A stretch of 64,000 nt of DNA, from assembly GCF_000388115.1 (NCBI RefSeq), contig NZ_AQGQ01000001.1, positions 1-64,000 on the forward strand. The letters are read 5' to 3'. The notes under the pieces are model-generated. The model worked only from the letters and a program-made list of their open reading frames with translations. It was not told the origin of the DNA and made no database searches. Position numbers and translations under genes: made by a program. Below are positions 37,065 to 46,847 of the stretch, piece after piece. This DNA comes from Aeromonas molluscorum 848 (lineage in GTDB: Bacteria > Pseudomonadota > Gammaproteobacteria > Enterobacterales > Aeromonadaceae). The first letter of the stretch is position 1. The number at the start of each line of letters is the position of its first letter.

Positions 37065-37252
37065 GGTGGTGCCCTCATCGGCCGGGTATGCGGAGTGACC
37101 AACTGATGGTGGTCTGATGCGTTCAGCATACGCGAGAATCCGGTTCTTCATATGGCGTACCGTGCAGCTATAAGTTGCAAGCCGTGCGTCTTCCGCCGCT
37201 TCATCCCTCCGGCTAGCCTTGTCGGCATCATAGTTCGCCGGAGGTCATGCCC

Positions 37253-38646
37253 ATGTCACATTCCATCACAATCCCGACACCTTTTGCCCGCCGTGCAGGC
37301 TTGCTGGCGCTCGGTCTTGCCACCCTGTTGCCCATGCTGGCGGGGAGCATGGCCAACATGGCACTGCCTGCGTTGGGACAGGTGTTTGCCGTCCCCTTTG
37401 CCAGCGTGCAGTGGGTGCTGGTGGCCTATCTGCTGGGGATCACCTGTCTGACGGTGGTGGCCGGCCGGCTTGGCGATGGAGTTGGCCGGCGGCGCTTGCT
37501 GCTCTGGGGAGTGGCGCTGTTTGCGCTGGCATCTCTGCTGTGCGCCCTGGCACCCACCATAGGTTGGTTGATTGCGGCGCGCGTCCTGCAGGGCTCCGGG
37601 GCTGCCTGCATGCTCTCCCTGGCGCTGGCCATGGTGGGGCAGTTGGTGCCGCCAGCACGGCGTGGCTGGGGCATGGGATTGCTTGGCACTCTGTCGGCCT
37701 GTGGCACTGCCCTCGGCCCCTCCTTCGGCGGCCTGCTGATCGACGGGTTTGGCTGGCAGGCCCCCTTCCTGCTGCTGGTGCCCGTTAGCCTGCTGGCACT
37801 GGGCGCCGGCATGGTCGGCCTGCCCCCGGATGGCGCTTTGCCACAGAGGAAGAGGATCAATCTGGCGAGCCTGTCGATGCTGGTGGTGGCGCTGCTCTGC
37901 TACGGGCTGGCGCTGACCTCGGGGGGCGCTCTGGCGCTGAAGTTGGGGGTGGGAGCACTGCTTGTCACTGCTTTGTTCATTCGCCGCGAGCGCCTCGAAT
38001 CCTCTCCTTTGTTGCCACTGGTGCTGCTGGCCGAACCCCGACTCAGGGGCGGCTTGCTCGCCAGTGCCCTGGTGGCCAGCGTCATGGTGGTGACCCTGCT
38101 GATCGGCCCCTTCTACCTGCATGGCATGTTCGAGCTCGACATGGCGACCATCGGGCTCATGATCTCGGGGGGGCCCCTGCTTGCCGCCTTGACGGGGATG
38201 CCTGCCGGCTGGTGGACAGGTTTGGTTCGCGCCGGATCGTGCGGCTGGGGTTGATGGTCATGACGATCGCAGCCCTTGGGCTGGCTAGCCTGACGGCTGG
38301 CTATTATGGTCCGCTCGGCTATCTGCTACCCATACTGCTGCTGACGGCCGGTTATGCATTGTTCCAGACCGCCAACAACAGCGCCGTGGTCGGTGGGGCG
38401 AGTGAGCAGGCACGGGGCGCCGTGGCGGGCTTGTTGACCCTGTCGCGCAATCTGGGCCAGCTGGCGGGGGCGGCCGGGCTCGGTGGCCTGTTTGCCACCC
38501 TGGTGGGGACGCACAATCTGAGCATGGCCATGCCGACCGATCTGGTGTTCGGTACTCAGCTTACCTTTGCCCTGACCGGTCTGCTCATAGGGTTGGCGCT
38601 ATGGCTGGTGGGGCGCAGGGAGGAGGAGGCACTGATAGTGGTTTGA
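37253..38646 (+). pseudogene. MFS drug-exporter-like protein (DHA2 type), frameshifted
   Basis: Two overlapping frames make one transporter of about 465 residues. Frame 1 (37253 to about 38208) has motif A as GRLGDGVGRRRLLLWG and about ten membrane segments, then ends in nonsense at 38254 after LLAALTGMPAG. The second frame resumes at 38212 with VDRFGSRRIVRLGLMVM, the second copy of motif A, and continues through the last membrane segments to 38646. The junction reads GCCGGCTGG; adding one CCGG gives PAGRLVDRFG in frame. GGAGG lies 8 bases before 37253. Probably inactive unless the shift is a base-calling error. Confidence 0.75.
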
Positions 38647-38664
38647 ATGAAGGTGCATGGGACA

Positions 38665-38694
38665 GAAAAAAGACGCCTCCATGGTGGAGGCGTC
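38665..38694 (-). terminator. Terminator of hslVU
   Basis: Stem GACGCCTCC/GGAGGCGTC (38672-38680, 38686-38694), followed on the minus strand by six T. Confidence 0.88.
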
Positions 38695-38714
38695 AGTGCA
38701 GTGCCGAGACTCGC

Positions 38715-40043
38715 TTACAGGATGTAGCGGCTCAGATCCTCATCTTCGATCAGGGCTCCGAGGTGGGCGTTGACGTAGTCGGCATTGATGACGAAGGTCT
38801 CGCCGGATTTCTCGGAGGCATCATAAGAGATGTCTTCCATCAATCGCTCCATCACGGTATGCAGACGGCGGGCACCGATGTTTTCGGTACGCTCGTTGAC
38901 CTGCCAGGCGGCCTCGGCCAGACGGCGGATGCCATCTTGAGTGAACTCTATCTTGACCCCTTCGGTGGCCATCAGTGCCTGGTACTGATCGGTCAGGGAG
39001 GCGTTCGGTTCGGTCAGGATGCGCTCGAAATCGCCAGTGGTCAGTGCGGTCAACTCGACCCGAATTGGCAGGCGGCCCTGCAGTTCGGGGATGAGATCCG
39101 ACGGGCGAGCCACCTGGAAGGCGCCGGAGGCAACGAACAGGATGTGGTCGGTTTTCACCATGCCGTGCTTGGTATTGACGGTACAGCCTTCGACCAGGGG
39201 CAGCAGGTCACGCTGTACTCCCTCGCGGGAGACATCTGGGCCGGAGCTTTCGCCACGTTTGCAGATCTTGTCTATTTCGTCGAGGAAGACGATACCGTTG
39301 TTCTCGACGGCATGGATGGCTTTTTGCTTCAGCTCTTCCGGATTGACCAGGCGAGCGGCCTCCTCTTCGATCAGCGCCTTCATGGCCTCTTTGACCTTGA
39401 GCTTGCGCTTCTTCTTCTGACCCTGCCCCAGGTTCTGGAACAGCCCCTGCAGCTGGTTGGTCATCTCCTCCATGCCGGGCGGGGCCATGATCTCGACGCC
39501 CATCTGCTGCGTGGCCAGATCCAGCTCAATCTCTTTCTCGTCCAGCTGACCTTCCCGCAGTTTCTTGCGGAAGATCTGGCGGCTGTTTGAGTTGTCCGCC
39601 TTCTCCTCTTCGCCCCAGGTGTTGCGCGGGTTGGGCAGCAGGGCATCGAGAATGCGCTCTTCGGCGGCCTCCTCGGCGCGGTATTTGTTCTTCTCCATCT
39701 CGGATTCACGGATGAGCTTGATGGCCACATCGGTGAGATCGCGGATAATGCTGTCCACTTCCTTGCCAACATAGCCGACTTCGGTGAACTTGGTCGCTTC
39801 CACCTTGATGAAGGGGGCATTGGCCAGCTTGGCGAGGCGACGGGCTATTTCGGTTTTGCCGACCCCGGTCGGCCCTATCATCAGGATGTTTTTCGGGGTC
39901 ACTTCATGGCGCATCTCTTCGCTGAGCTGCATACGGCGCCAGCGGTTGCGCAGGGCGACGGCGACGGCACGCTTGGCATCGGCCTGGCCGATGATGTGTC
40001 TGTCCAGCTCGTGGACGATTTCTCTGGGGGTCATCTCGGACAT
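38715..40043 (-). CDS. hslU: ATP-dependent protease ATPase subunit HslU
   Basis: A 442-residue AAA+ unfoldase, almost exactly E. coli HslU length (443). The N-terminus [28 protein letters not shown] is followed by Walker [10 protein letters not shown], the pore motif [10 protein letters not shown] (Tyr-Val-Gly), the I-domain (about 110-240), Walker B as [11 protein letters not shown] and sensor/box VII region. The C-terminal DLSRYIL docks into HslV. It forms the heat-shock-induced HslVU protease with the gene just upstream (67-base gap). Confidence 0.97.
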   Translation of the reverse strand: MSEMTPREIVHELDRHIIGQADAKRAVAVALRNRWRRMQLSEEMRHEVTPKNILMIGPTGVGKTEIARRLAKLANAPFIKVEATKFTEVGYVGKEVDSIIRDLTDVAIKLIRESEMEKNKYRAEEAAEERILDALLPNPRNTWGEEEKADNSNSRQIFRKKLREGQLDEKEIELDLATQQMGVEIMAPPGMEEMTNQLQGLFQNLGQGQKKKRKLKVKEAMKALIEEEAARLVNPEELKQKAIHAVENNGIVFLDEIDKICKRGESSGPDVSREGVQRDLLPLVEGCTVNTKHGMVKTDHILFVASGAFQVARPSDLIPELQGRLPIRVELTALTTGDFERILTEPNASLTDQYQALMATEGVKIEFTQDGIRRLAEAAWQVNERTENIGARRLHTVMERLMEDISYDASEKSGETFVINADYVNAHLGALIEDEDLSRYIL

Positions 40044-40110
40044 GATGGCATTCCTGTATCAGGGGCGGGCAGGCCCACCCCTTGCAAAATGGGGGCTTGG
40101 TTTGGCGGCC

Positions 40111-40644
40111 TTACTTGGCCGCGTAGTCCAGCACTTCTATGGTGTGGTTGCCGTTGGTGAAGACGCAGATGTCGCCCGCTATCTTGAGGGATTTCTCGAC
40201 GATGGATTTGGCATCCAGATCGGTATTTTCCAGCAGGGCGGTGGCGGCAGACTGGGCGAAGTTTCCGCCAGAGCCGATGGCGATGAGGTCATGTTCTGGC
40301 TGCACCACATCACCGTTGCCGGTGATGATGAAAGATTTGTGCTCATCGGCGACCGCCAGCAGGGCTTCGAGGCGGCGCAGGGCGCGGTCGGTGCGCCAAT
40401 CTTTGGCCAGCGCCACGGCGGCGCGCTCCAGATTGCCCTGATGCGCCTGCAGTTTGGCTTCAAAGCGCTCAAGCAGAGTGAAGGCATCGGCGGTACCGCC
40501 AGCGAAACCCGCCAGCACCTTGCCGTTATAGAGACGATGGACCTTGCGGGCGTTGCCCTTCATGACGGTGTTGCCCAGGGATACCTGGCCATCCCCTCCG
40601 ATCACGACTTGGCCGTTGCGGCGGACTGAAACTATGGTCGTCAC
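40111..40644 (-). CDS. hslV: ATP-dependent protease peptidase subunit HslV
   Basis: A 177-residue proteasome-like peptidase. Removal of Met exposes the catalytic Thr of [22 protein letters not shown]. The segments [30 protein letters not shown] and [19 protein letters not shown] are family hallmarks. It is preceded by a consensus sigma-32 promoter, and hslU follows in the same operon, as in E. coli. Confidence 0.97.
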   Translation of the reverse strand: MTTIVSVRRNGQVVIGGDGQVSLGNTVMKGNARKVHRLYNGKVLAGFAGGTADAFTLLERFEAKLQAHQGNLERAAVALAKDWRTDRALRRLEALLAVADEHKSFIITGNGDVVQPEHDLIAIGSGGNFAQSAATALLENTDLDAKSIVEKSLKIAGDICVFTNGNHTIEVLDYAAK

Positions 40645-40696
40645 TTTACTTACCTCGCTTGAGCCGCTTCACGGCCATGACTGTGCATGAAAACAG

Positions 40697-40724
40697 AGAT
40701 GGGGTTGCCGTTCCGGCTTTTCAA
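40697..40724 (-). promoter_or_regulatory. Sigma-32 (heat-shock) promoter of hslVU
   Basis: On the minus strand: -35 TTGAAA (40719-40724), a 14-base spacer and -10 CCCCATCT (40697-40704). This equals the sigma-32 consensus. Transcription would start near 40690, 46 bases before the hslV ATG. Confidence 0.88.
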
Positions 40725-40819
40725 CCCTGACTTGGCTTCGAGAGTGGGCCGTGAATTGGCAGGGGGTTCGGCTGTATATCGTTGAGGCGGGCTATCCGGG
40801 CAGGGAGCGCCAGGCAAAA

Positions 40820-40856
40820 AAAATGCGGCACCATGTTGCCACGGTGCCGCATTTTT
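40820..40856 (-). terminator. Terminator of ftsN
   Basis: Stem AAAATGCGGCACC/GGTGCCGCATTTT (40820-40832, 40843-40855) with a 10-base loop. T-rich on the minus strand (TTTTTTTT through 40816). Confidence 0.88.
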
Positions 40857-40868
40857 CATTGTGGGTCG

Positions 40869-41681
40869 TCAGCCCTTCTTGGGGATGCAGCCACTGATGC
40901 CAGCACCTTGCAGCTTGCGGTTGGCCGCATCGGCCGCCGCTTTGCCGTTGAAGGGGCCCACCATCACCTTGTAGATGGCGCCATTGGCGGTATTGATGTT
41001 CTGCAAGCTGGCACTCAGGCCCGCGGAGAAGGCAATACGCGCCTTGAGCGACTCGGCAGAATCCTGCGAACGCAGGGCCGCACACTGCATCATGTAGCGG
41101 CCCGCATCGGTGGAAGCCGTCTGGGCCGCTTTTGCTTTCTGAGCCTGATCCTGCGCCAGCTCGGCACGCAGCTCACGCTCCATGCGATCCCGCTCGGCCT
41201 TGCGATCAATGGCCTGCTCCTGGGCACTGGCCACGGGGGCGCCGATCGGCTTGGGCTGATAAGGCTGCACCTGGCCGATGGGGGTGCCCGGCTGGGGGAT
41301 CTTGGTTTCCACCGGCTTGGGCAGCTTCTCGGGCTGCAGGGTCAAGGTCGCCGCTGGCGGCGGGGGCAGCACCCCGGGCTGGGGTGGCGGTTCCACTATG
41401 TCGACCTGCTTGTTCTCAAGCCGTTCGATATAGCTCCATTTCTCCTGAGGCAGGTCATGGCCCTTGGGTTTGGGTTTGTTGGCGCGCACCTGCTCCTCTA
41501 TGGTCGGGCCATCGGCGGCCTTGCCATTGATGAGGTAGAGGAAGGCTCCAAAACCGGCAACCAGCACCCCCGCCAGCAGGACGGGGATCAGCGGAAAGCG
41601 GCGGCGAGGTGGCGCCTTTTTGGCGTTACGACCACCGGCTCGTCTCCTCGAGCCACTCCCGACATAATCCCTTGTTGCCAT
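40869..41681 (-). CDS. ftsN: Cell division protein FtsN
   Basis: A 270-residue bitopic protein that triggers septal peptidoglycan synthesis. The cytoplasmic N-terminus MATRDYVGSGSRRRAG is typical of FtsN, followed by one membrane segment (FPLIPVLLAGVLVAGFGAFLYLI, about 29-51), a Pro/Gln-rich periplasmic linker and a C-terminal SPOR domain (from YMMQCAALRSQDSAESLKARIAF) that binds denuded glycan. It lies between argS and hslVU, near the enterobacterial ftsN-hslVU arrangement. Confidence 0.94.
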   Translation of the reverse strand: MATRDYVGSGSRRRAGGRNAKKAPPRRRFPLIPVLLAGVLVAGFGAFLYLINGKAADGPTIEEQVRANKPKPKGHDLPQEKWSYIERLENKQVDIVEPPPQPGVLPPPPAATLTLQPEKLPKPVETKIPQPGTPIGQVQPYQPKPIGAPVASAQEQAIDRKAERDRMERELRAELAQDQAQKAKAAQTASTDAGRYMMQCAALRSQDSAESLKARIAFSAGLSASLQNINTANGAIYKVMVGPFNGKAAADAANRKLQGAGISGCIPKKG

Positions 41682-41684
41682 GAA

Positions 41685-43430
41685 TTACATGCGCTCCAGG
41701 GTATGAATACCCAGTACGCCCAGACCCAGTTTGAGTACCTTGGCGGTGGCGGCGCACAGCAGCAGTCGGCTCTGGCGAACGTCGGGATCGACGCCATCCT
41801 TGTTGATCGGGCAGGCTTCGTAGAAGGTCATGAAGTTGCCGGACAGCTCATAGAGGTAGGTACAGAGCAGGTGCGGCATACCGCGTTCGGCCACGCCGTT
41901 GACCGCATCAGAGAACTGGATCAGCTTCTGGGCCAGGGTCAGCTCGGCATCTTCATTGAGTGCGACCTTGCCACTGAGGCTGTCGGCTTCGACCCCGGCC
42001 TTGCGGAAGATGGACTGGATGCGGGTGTAGGCATATTGCAGATAGGGTGCGGTGTTGCCTTCAAACGACAGCATCATGTCCCAGTCGAAGATGTAGTCCG
42101 TGGTGCGGTTCTTGGAGAGATCCGCATACTTGACCGCGCCCATGGCGATGGCGTTGACCACGTTGGCCTTCTCTTCGGCAGAGAGGTCGCTGTTGCGGCT
42201 CTCCAGCAGGGCGGCGGCGCGCTCTTCCGCTTCATTGAGCAGGTCAACCAGCTTGACGGTACCACCGGAGCGGGTCTTGTAGGGACGGCCATCCTTGCCC
42301 AGCATCATGCCGAAGGCGTGGTGCTCGAGGGGCACGGCCTGTGGCACATAGCCCGCCTTGCGGGTGATGGTCCAGGCCTGCATCAGATGCTGGTGCTGAC
42401 GGGAGTCGATGAAATACATGACACGATCTGCGCCCAGGGTTTCATAACGGTATTTGGCGCAGGCGATGTCGGTGGTGGTGTAGAGGAAGCCGCCATCGCT
42501 TTTCTGGATGATGACGCCCATGGGCTCGCCATCCTTGTTCTTGAATTCGTCCAGGAAGACAACGGTGGCGCCTTCGCTCTCGACCGCCAGCCCTTTGGCT
42601 TTCAGGTCGGTGACGATTTGGGGCAGCATGTCGTTGTACATGGACTCGCCCATGATGTCCTTGTTGGTCAGGGAGACATTCAGGCGGTCGTAGTTGATCT
42701 GGTTCTGTTCCATGGTCATGTCGACCAGCTTCTTCCACATGGTGCGGCAGTACTCATCGCCACCTTGCAGCTTGACCACGTAGTTGCGAGCGCGCTCGGC
42801 GAAGGCTTCGTCTTCGTCGTAGCAACGCTTGGCCTGGGTGTAGAAGGCTTCCAGATCCTTGAGCGCCATGTCGCTGGCGTGCTCGTTGGCCATCTTCTCC
42901 AGATAGGCGATCAGCATGCCGAACTGGGTACCCCAGTCACCGATGTGGTTGGCGCGGATCACCTTGTGGCCCAGGAACTCCAGGGCACGAGCCGCCACAT
43001 CACCGAGCACGGTACTGCGGATGTGGTGCACCGCCATCTCTTTGGCTACGTTGGGGGCGGAGTAATCCACCACCACGGTTTGCGGGGTCGGCAACTTCAC
43101 GTTGGCGTTGGCGCTGGCCACCATGGCGTCGACCTGACCGGTCAGCCACTGCTGATTGAAGAAGAAGTTGATGAAGCCGGGACCGGCAATCTCGACCTTG
43201 GCGATCAGATCAGAGGCAGGCAGGTGCTCAATGATGGCGGCCGCCAGCTCGCGCGGGTTCTTGCCAGCCGGTTTGGCGAGCAGCATGGCCAGGTTGGTGG
43301 CCAGGTCACCATGAGCCTTATCCTTGCATCGATCTACCAGCACTCGGGCTTCCAGCTCCGCTGGCAGCAGGCCTGCGGATTTGAGGTTGGCTACCGTCTG
43401 TTCAAGTAGATGATGAATATGCTCTTTCAT
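41685..43430 (-). CDS. argS: Arginyl-tRNA synthetase
   Basis: A 581-residue class I synthetase charging tRNA-Arg. The N-terminal additional domain ([20 protein letters not shown]) is followed by the catalytic domain with [20 protein letters not shown], whose HHIRS corresponds to the HIGH motif, and [15 protein letters not shown]. The C-terminal anticodon-binding domain ends in [17 protein letters not shown]. It shows the usual degeneration of the KMSKS motif. The stop is 3 bases before ftsN. Confidence 0.96.
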   Translation of the reverse strand: MKEHIHHLLEQTVANLKSAGLLPAELEARVLVDRCKDKAHGDLATNLAMLLAKPAGKNPRELAAAIIEHLPASDLIAKVEIAGPGFINFFFNQQWLTGQVDAMVASANANVKLPTPQTVVVDYSAPNVAKEMAVHHIRSTVLGDVAARALEFLGHKVIRANHIGDWGTQFGMLIAYLEKMANEHASDMALKDLEAFYTQAKRCYDEDEAFAERARNYVVKLQGGDEYCRTMWKKLVDMTMEQNQINYDRLNVSLTNKDIMGESMYNDMLPQIVTDLKAKGLAVESEGATVVFLDEFKNKDGEPMGVIIQKSDGGFLYTTTDIACAKYRYETLGADRVMYFIDSRQHQHLMQAWTITRKAGYVPQAVPLEHHAFGMMLGKDGRPYKTRSGGTVKLVDLLNEAEERAAALLESRNSDLSAEEKANVVNAIAMGAVKYADLSKNRTTDYIFDWDMMLSFEGNTAPYLQYAYTRIQSIFRKAGVEADSLSGKVALNEDAELTLAQKLIQFSDAVNGVAERGMPHLLCTYLYELSGNFMTFYEACPINKDGVDPDVRQSRLLLCAATAKVLKLGLGVLGIHTLERM

Positions 43431-43744
43431 GACTGACCACCGAGGTTATGCGTCGAAATATGACTGATATATAAGGGCGTGAATTTTACCCGCATCGGGC
43501 CGAGAAAACTATAGGGATGACCCTCCACAGCTGAGGCGGCGGATATTTCACTGCTTGGTGCGCAGCTTGGCAGGATATTGCGTTGTTGTCTGCGACTTAT
43601 CCATTTCTACTGCATATCGAAGCGGCTTGTCCAGGCTATTTTCCCCTAATAGTGATAGGGGTTTTTATTCCTACTCGGTCTGAATGATCTGGCGAGTTTT
43701 CGGTGTCGTATCAGGAGAAGGCACACGAAACGGGATATTTAAGT
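43431..43744. other. Intergenic region between argS and the Lon N-domain gene
   Basis: 314 bases without a credible gene, holding the promoters of the two divergent genes. A short stem CCCCTA/TAGGGG with T-rich flank on the plus strand lies at 43645-43667. It is weak and no transcript that it would end is evident. Confidence 0.45.
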
Positions 43745-44311
43745 ATGAAACTGGCACTCTTTCCCCTCTCCGCTCATTTGCTGCCCGGTGGCGTCATGCC
43801 GCTGCGCATCTTCGAGCCTAGATACCAGCGGATGATCGCCGAGGCGGGCGACGCTGGCTTCGGGCTCTGCATGTGGGATGCCCGCCAGGGGGATGAATTG
43901 CGCAACATGTATCCTATCGCCACTCGGGTGCGGATCATCGATTTTGACAGGCTACCGGATGGCCTGCTGGGCATCACAGTGCAAGGAGTGGAGCGATTGC
44001 GTATCCAGCATCTCTGGCAGGAGCCGGATGGCTTGCGGGTCGGTGAGGTGGAGCCGCTGCCGCTCTGGCAGTGTGGCCGTCTGCCACGGGATCAGCGCAA
44101 TCTGGCCCAGGCCCTGCGTGAGGTGTTCAGTGACTACCCCGAATATGCCGCTCTCTATCGTGAACCCGACTGGGACGATGCCTGCTGGGTCGCCCAGCGC
44201 TGGATAGAAGTACTGCCGATTCCCCCCGAACAGAAGCAGTGGCTGATGGCCTGTGAAGACTACAACCCCGCCCTCAATCTGCTGAGCAATCTGCTGGTCG
44301 CCAGTCACTGA
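43745..44311 (+). CDS. Lon N-terminal (substrate-binding) domain protein
   Basis: A 188-residue stand-alone LON-SB domain without the AAA+ or protease parts of Lon. It opens with LALFPLSAHLLPGGVMPLRIFEPRYQRMIAEA, the characteristic strand and loop of the domain, followed by RVRIIDFDRLPDGLLGITVQG. The start at 43745 gives the normal N-terminus for the family; an in-frame GTG at 43703 lacks a ribosome site. The function of such proteins in gammaproteobacteria is not known. Confidence 0.82.
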   Translation: MKLALFPLSAHLLPGGVMPLRIFEPRYQRMIAEAGDAGFGLCMWDARQGDELRNMYPIATRVRIIDFDRLPDGLLGITVQGVERLRIQHLWQEPDGLRVGEVEPLPLWQCGRLPRDQRNLAQALREVFSDYPEYAALYREPDWDDACWVAQRWIEVLPIPPEQKQWLMACEDYNPALNLLSNLLVASH

Positions 44312-44393
44312 TCGAGGCGTTCACCCGTCACCTCCCGCTATTTCTCGGGCTGAGGGCGAATGTCTCCCTTGCCCAGAAAGAGTACGGCGGCGC

Positions 44394-44423
44394 TGATCCA
44401 GGAGCAGTGCCTGACCGTATTGA
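44394..44423 (+). promoter_or_regulatory. Candidate autoregulated ECF promoter
   Basis: TGATCC (44394-44399), exactly 18 bases, then TATTGA (44418-44423). TGATCC with an 18-base spacer is what I recall for the Rhodobacter sphaeroides RpoE/ChrR system. It lies 30 bases before the sigma gene. Confidence 0.5.
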
Positions 44424-44453
44424 TCTGCACGGTAGCAATCAAGGTAAGGTGCC

Positions 44454-45080
44454 ATGGCATATACTGGCCAGTCACAACTGACTCACAGCAGGATCTCGCC
44501 CCAGATGGACACAGTCATAGGTGTTCCCGACCTTAAAACCCAGCTGATAAGGGTCGCCGAGTCTGCCGACAAGGTGGCCTTTGCCGCGCTGTTTCGTCAC
44601 TTCGCGCCGCGCATTCGCAACTACGGGATGCGCCATCTTGGCAGTGAAGCCAATGCGATGGAGCTGGTCCAGGAGACCATGCTGCTGGTCTGGCAGAAGG
44701 CACGGCTCTACCACCCGGAGAAGGGGGCACCCAGCACCTGGATCTACACAGTGATGCGTAACCAGTGCTTCGACATGTTGCGCCGCCGCCGTGCCAGTCG
44801 TGAAGATCTGTGCGCCGAAGAGATCTGGCCCCTGCTGGAGTTTGGGGCCGATTTGCCCCAGGGGCCCGGTGGCGAGGATGCCGTGCTGACTCGTCAGATG
44901 GCTCATTACGTCAGTGTGTTACCTGAGCCTCAGCAGCAAGTGGTGCGTGGCATCTACCTGCAAGAGCTCTCCCAGCAGGAGCTGGCCGAGCGGCTTGGCG
45001 TACCGTTAGGCACCATCAAGTCCCGGCTACGGCTGGCCCTGCAAAAGCTCAAAGAGCAGGTGGAACGCCATGATGCATAG
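44454..45080 (+). CDS. ECF sigma factor of the RpoE/ChrR (ECF11) type
   Basis: A 208-residue RNA polymerase sigma factor. Region 2 is AALFRHFAPRIRNYGMRHLGSEANAMELVQETMLLVWQKA, with the -10 recognition helix near TWIYTVMRNQCFDMLRRRR. Region 4 is LPEPQQQVVRGIYLQELSQQELAERLGVPLGTIKSRLRLAL. An in-frame ATG at 44505 is an alternative start; the first ATG has AAGG nearby. A ChrR-like anti-sigma gene follows after 86 bases. By analogy with Rhodobacter, it should direct the response to singlet oxygen or organic hydroperoxides. Confidence 0.87.
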   Translation: MAYTGQSQLTHSRISPQMDTVIGVPDLKTQLIRVAESADKVAFAALFRHFAPRIRNYGMRHLGSEANAMELVQETMLLVWQKARLYHPEKGAPSTWIYTVMRNQCFDMLRRRRASREDLCAEEIWPLLEFGADLPQGPGGEDAVLTRQMAHYVSVLPEPQQQVVRGIYLQELSQQELAERLGVPLGTIKSRLRLALQKLKEQVERHDA

Positions 45081-45166
45081 CCTCGTCATGACAAGGGTCA
45101 TCCCTTTGCTGGGGAGGGCTCAGGAGGCCGCCTCGTTTCGACCGCACATATTTATGGAGCTGTATC

Positions 45167-45820
45167 ATGATTAAATCCCATCCGACCGAGCAGATGCTGC
45201 GTGCCTTCGCGGCCAACGAGCTCCCCCTGCCCCTGGCGGTCGGGGTATCGGCCCATTGCGAGCTCTGCCCCGAATGTGCCGCCCGGGTGACGATGTGGGA
45301 GGCACAACTTGCCGAGGCACTCGAGGCCGCCCCCCTGCCGGATCAGGCTGAGCCCGGGCTCGATGCCATGCTGGCCATGATAGTGCAGCAACCCTTGCCC
45401 GAACTTGTCGCCGTGCCTCAACCGAGCCCCCAGCTCGAGGTGGCCGGTCAGCACTATCGTCTGCCGAGAGTGCTGGCCCGTTACCAGTCGCCCAAGTGGC
45501 GGCACTTTGGACCCGTGCGCCAACATAGCCTGCCACTCGGCGAGCTGGGGGTGCGTGCCAGCCTGCTACATATAGATGCGGGTGGCGCCATTCCCGAGCA
45601 TACCCATCAGGGTTATGAGTTGACCTTGCTGTTGGCGGGCAGCATGCAGGATGGTGAGCAGCACTACGGGGCCGGTGATTTCATCTGGCGCGATAGCCGC
45701 CATGCCCACAGTCCGCAAACGATCGATGGCTGCCTCTGCTACACGGTGCAGGATGCCCCTATCCAGTTCACCAAAGGATTGTCGCGGCTGCTCAACGGTA
45801 TCTCTGGGCATCTCTATTGA
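45167..45820 (+). CDS. chrR: ChrR-type zinc anti-sigma factor with cupin domain
   Basis: A 217-residue cytoplasmic anti-sigma factor. The N-terminal zinc-binding part has HCELCPEC with an upstream His (HPTEQMLRAFAAN), fitting the ZAS motif that holds the sigma factor. The C-terminal cupin has GAIPEHTHQGYELTLLLAGSMQDG and GDFIWRDSRHAHSP, with metal-binding His and Glu residues. In Rhodobacter the cupin is needed to release sigma in response to singlet oxygen. GGAG lies 7 bases before the ATG. Confidence 0.87.
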   Translation: MIKSHPTEQMLRAFAANELPLPLAVGVSAHCELCPECAARVTMWEAQLAEALEAAPLPDQAEPGLDAMLAMIVQQPLPELVAVPQPSPQLEVAGQHYRLPRVLARYQSPKWRHFGPVRQHSLPLGELGVRASLLHIDAGGAIPEHTHQGYELTLLLAGSMQDGEQHYGAGDFIWRDSRHAHSPQTIDGCLCYTVQDAPIQFTKGLSRLLNGISGHLY

Positions 45821-45861
45821 GGGGGTTAGGCTCGGCAAGGGCACCCCGCAATTAATGGATC

Positions 45862-45888
45862 AAAAAAGGGACCCTCGGGTCCCTTTTC
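45862..45888. terminator. Bidirectional terminator between chrR and uppP
   Basis: Stem AAAAGGGACCC/GGGTCCCTTTT with a 2- to 3-base loop. A and T runs flank it on both sides, so it can end both convergent transcripts. Confidence 0.85.
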
Positions 45889-45916
45889 ATATTGCAGTCG
45901 ACGTCGTCACGGCGGA

Positions 45917-46732
45917 TTAATGTACGAACACCATATAGACGGCGAAGGCGATGACGAATCGATAGATGGCAAAAGGCACGAAATCGAGACGACGGATCAG
46001 CGCCAGGAAGGTGCGGATGGCGAACATGGCCACCACGAAGGCGGTGACAAAACCAACCGCAAACATGGGGAAGTCGGCCATGGAGAGGAAATCCCGGCTC
46101 TTGTAGAGATCCAGGCCACTCGCCGCGATCATCATGGGTACCGCCAGAATGAAGGAGAACTCGGCCGCCGCCTGACGACTGATACCCATCAGCATGCCGC
46201 CACTGATGGTGGCCCCCGAGCGGGAGAAACCGGGCCAGAGTGCCAGACATTGGAACAGACCTATGCCAAACGCCTGCTTGTAGCTGATGTCATCCAGGGT
46301 TTCGGAGCGTACCGCGGGGCGCTTCCATTCGGCTATCAACAGCAAGATGCCGCCGGCGACCAAGGCATACATCACCGTCTGGGGACCGAACAGGTTGGCC
46401 TTTATCCAGCTGTGAATGGCGAGGCCTATCACTACGGCGGGTAGCATGCCGAGGATGATGTGCACCAGGGAGAGGGTGGCGTGATCCTGGGATGGCTTCT
46501 GACCGAAATGTATGCCGATAAGGCCGAACAGGCGGCGCCAGAACACCACGACCACGGCCAGTATGGAGCCGAGCTGGATCACCACCTCGAAGGTGGCGGC
46601 CTTGGGACCTTCGAAGCCCAGCAGATGGCCGACGATGATCAGGTGACCTGTGGAGGAAACGGGCAGAAACTCGGTCAGGCCTTCCACTACGCCTAACACG
46701 AATGCGACAAACAGGGTGTAGTACTCTGTCAT
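45917..46732 (-). CDS. uppP: Undecaprenyl-diphosphatase UppP (BacA)
   Basis: A 271-residue inner-membrane phosphatase that recycles undecaprenyl pyrophosphate for peptidoglycan and other glycans and gives bacitracin resistance when abundant. The two catalytic signatures are present: [20 protein letters not shown] near residue 17 and [18 protein letters not shown] near residue 170. About eight hydrophobic segments follow the family pattern. The ATG at 46732 (MTEYYTLF) fits the family; upstream in-frame codons do not. Confidence 0.95.
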   Translation of the reverse strand: MTEYYTLFVAFVLGVVEGLTEFLPVSSTGHLIIVGHLLGFEGPKAATFEVVIQLGSILAVVVVFWRRLFGLIGIHFGQKPSQDHATLSLVHIILGMLPAVVIGLAIHSWIKANLFGPQTVMYALVAGGILLLIAEWKRPAVRSETLDDISYKQAFGIGLFQCLALWPGFSRSGATISGGMLMGISRQAAAEFSFILAVPMMIAASGLDLYKSRDFLSMADFPMFAVGFVTAFVVAMFAIRTFLALIRRLDFVPFAIYRFVIAFAVYMVFVH

Positions 46733-46764
46733 GGATCGGATCTCTTGGTTGTCTGGATATGATG

Positions 46765-46784
46765 CGCCCCCGCAAGCGGGGGCG
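46765..46784 (-). terminator. GC-rich hairpin after the aldo/keto reductase gene
   Basis: CGCCCCCGC (46765-46773) pairs with GCGGGGGCG (46776-46784). The T-tract is absent, so its role as a terminator is uncertain. Confidence 0.4.
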
Positions 46785-46847
46785 TGCCAATGATGGCGGA
46801 AAACCACGCAGGCAACCAGAGAATATTGCCGCAGCGGCGCCGTTGGC

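Noticed and set aside
40650-40859. Minus-strand frame of 69 codons between ftsN and hslV
   Set aside because: It begins inside the ftsN terminator and overlaps the sigma-32 promoter; no ribosome site.
40782-43409. Plus-strand open frame of 875 codons
   Set aside because: Antisense to argS and ftsN, both clear genes.
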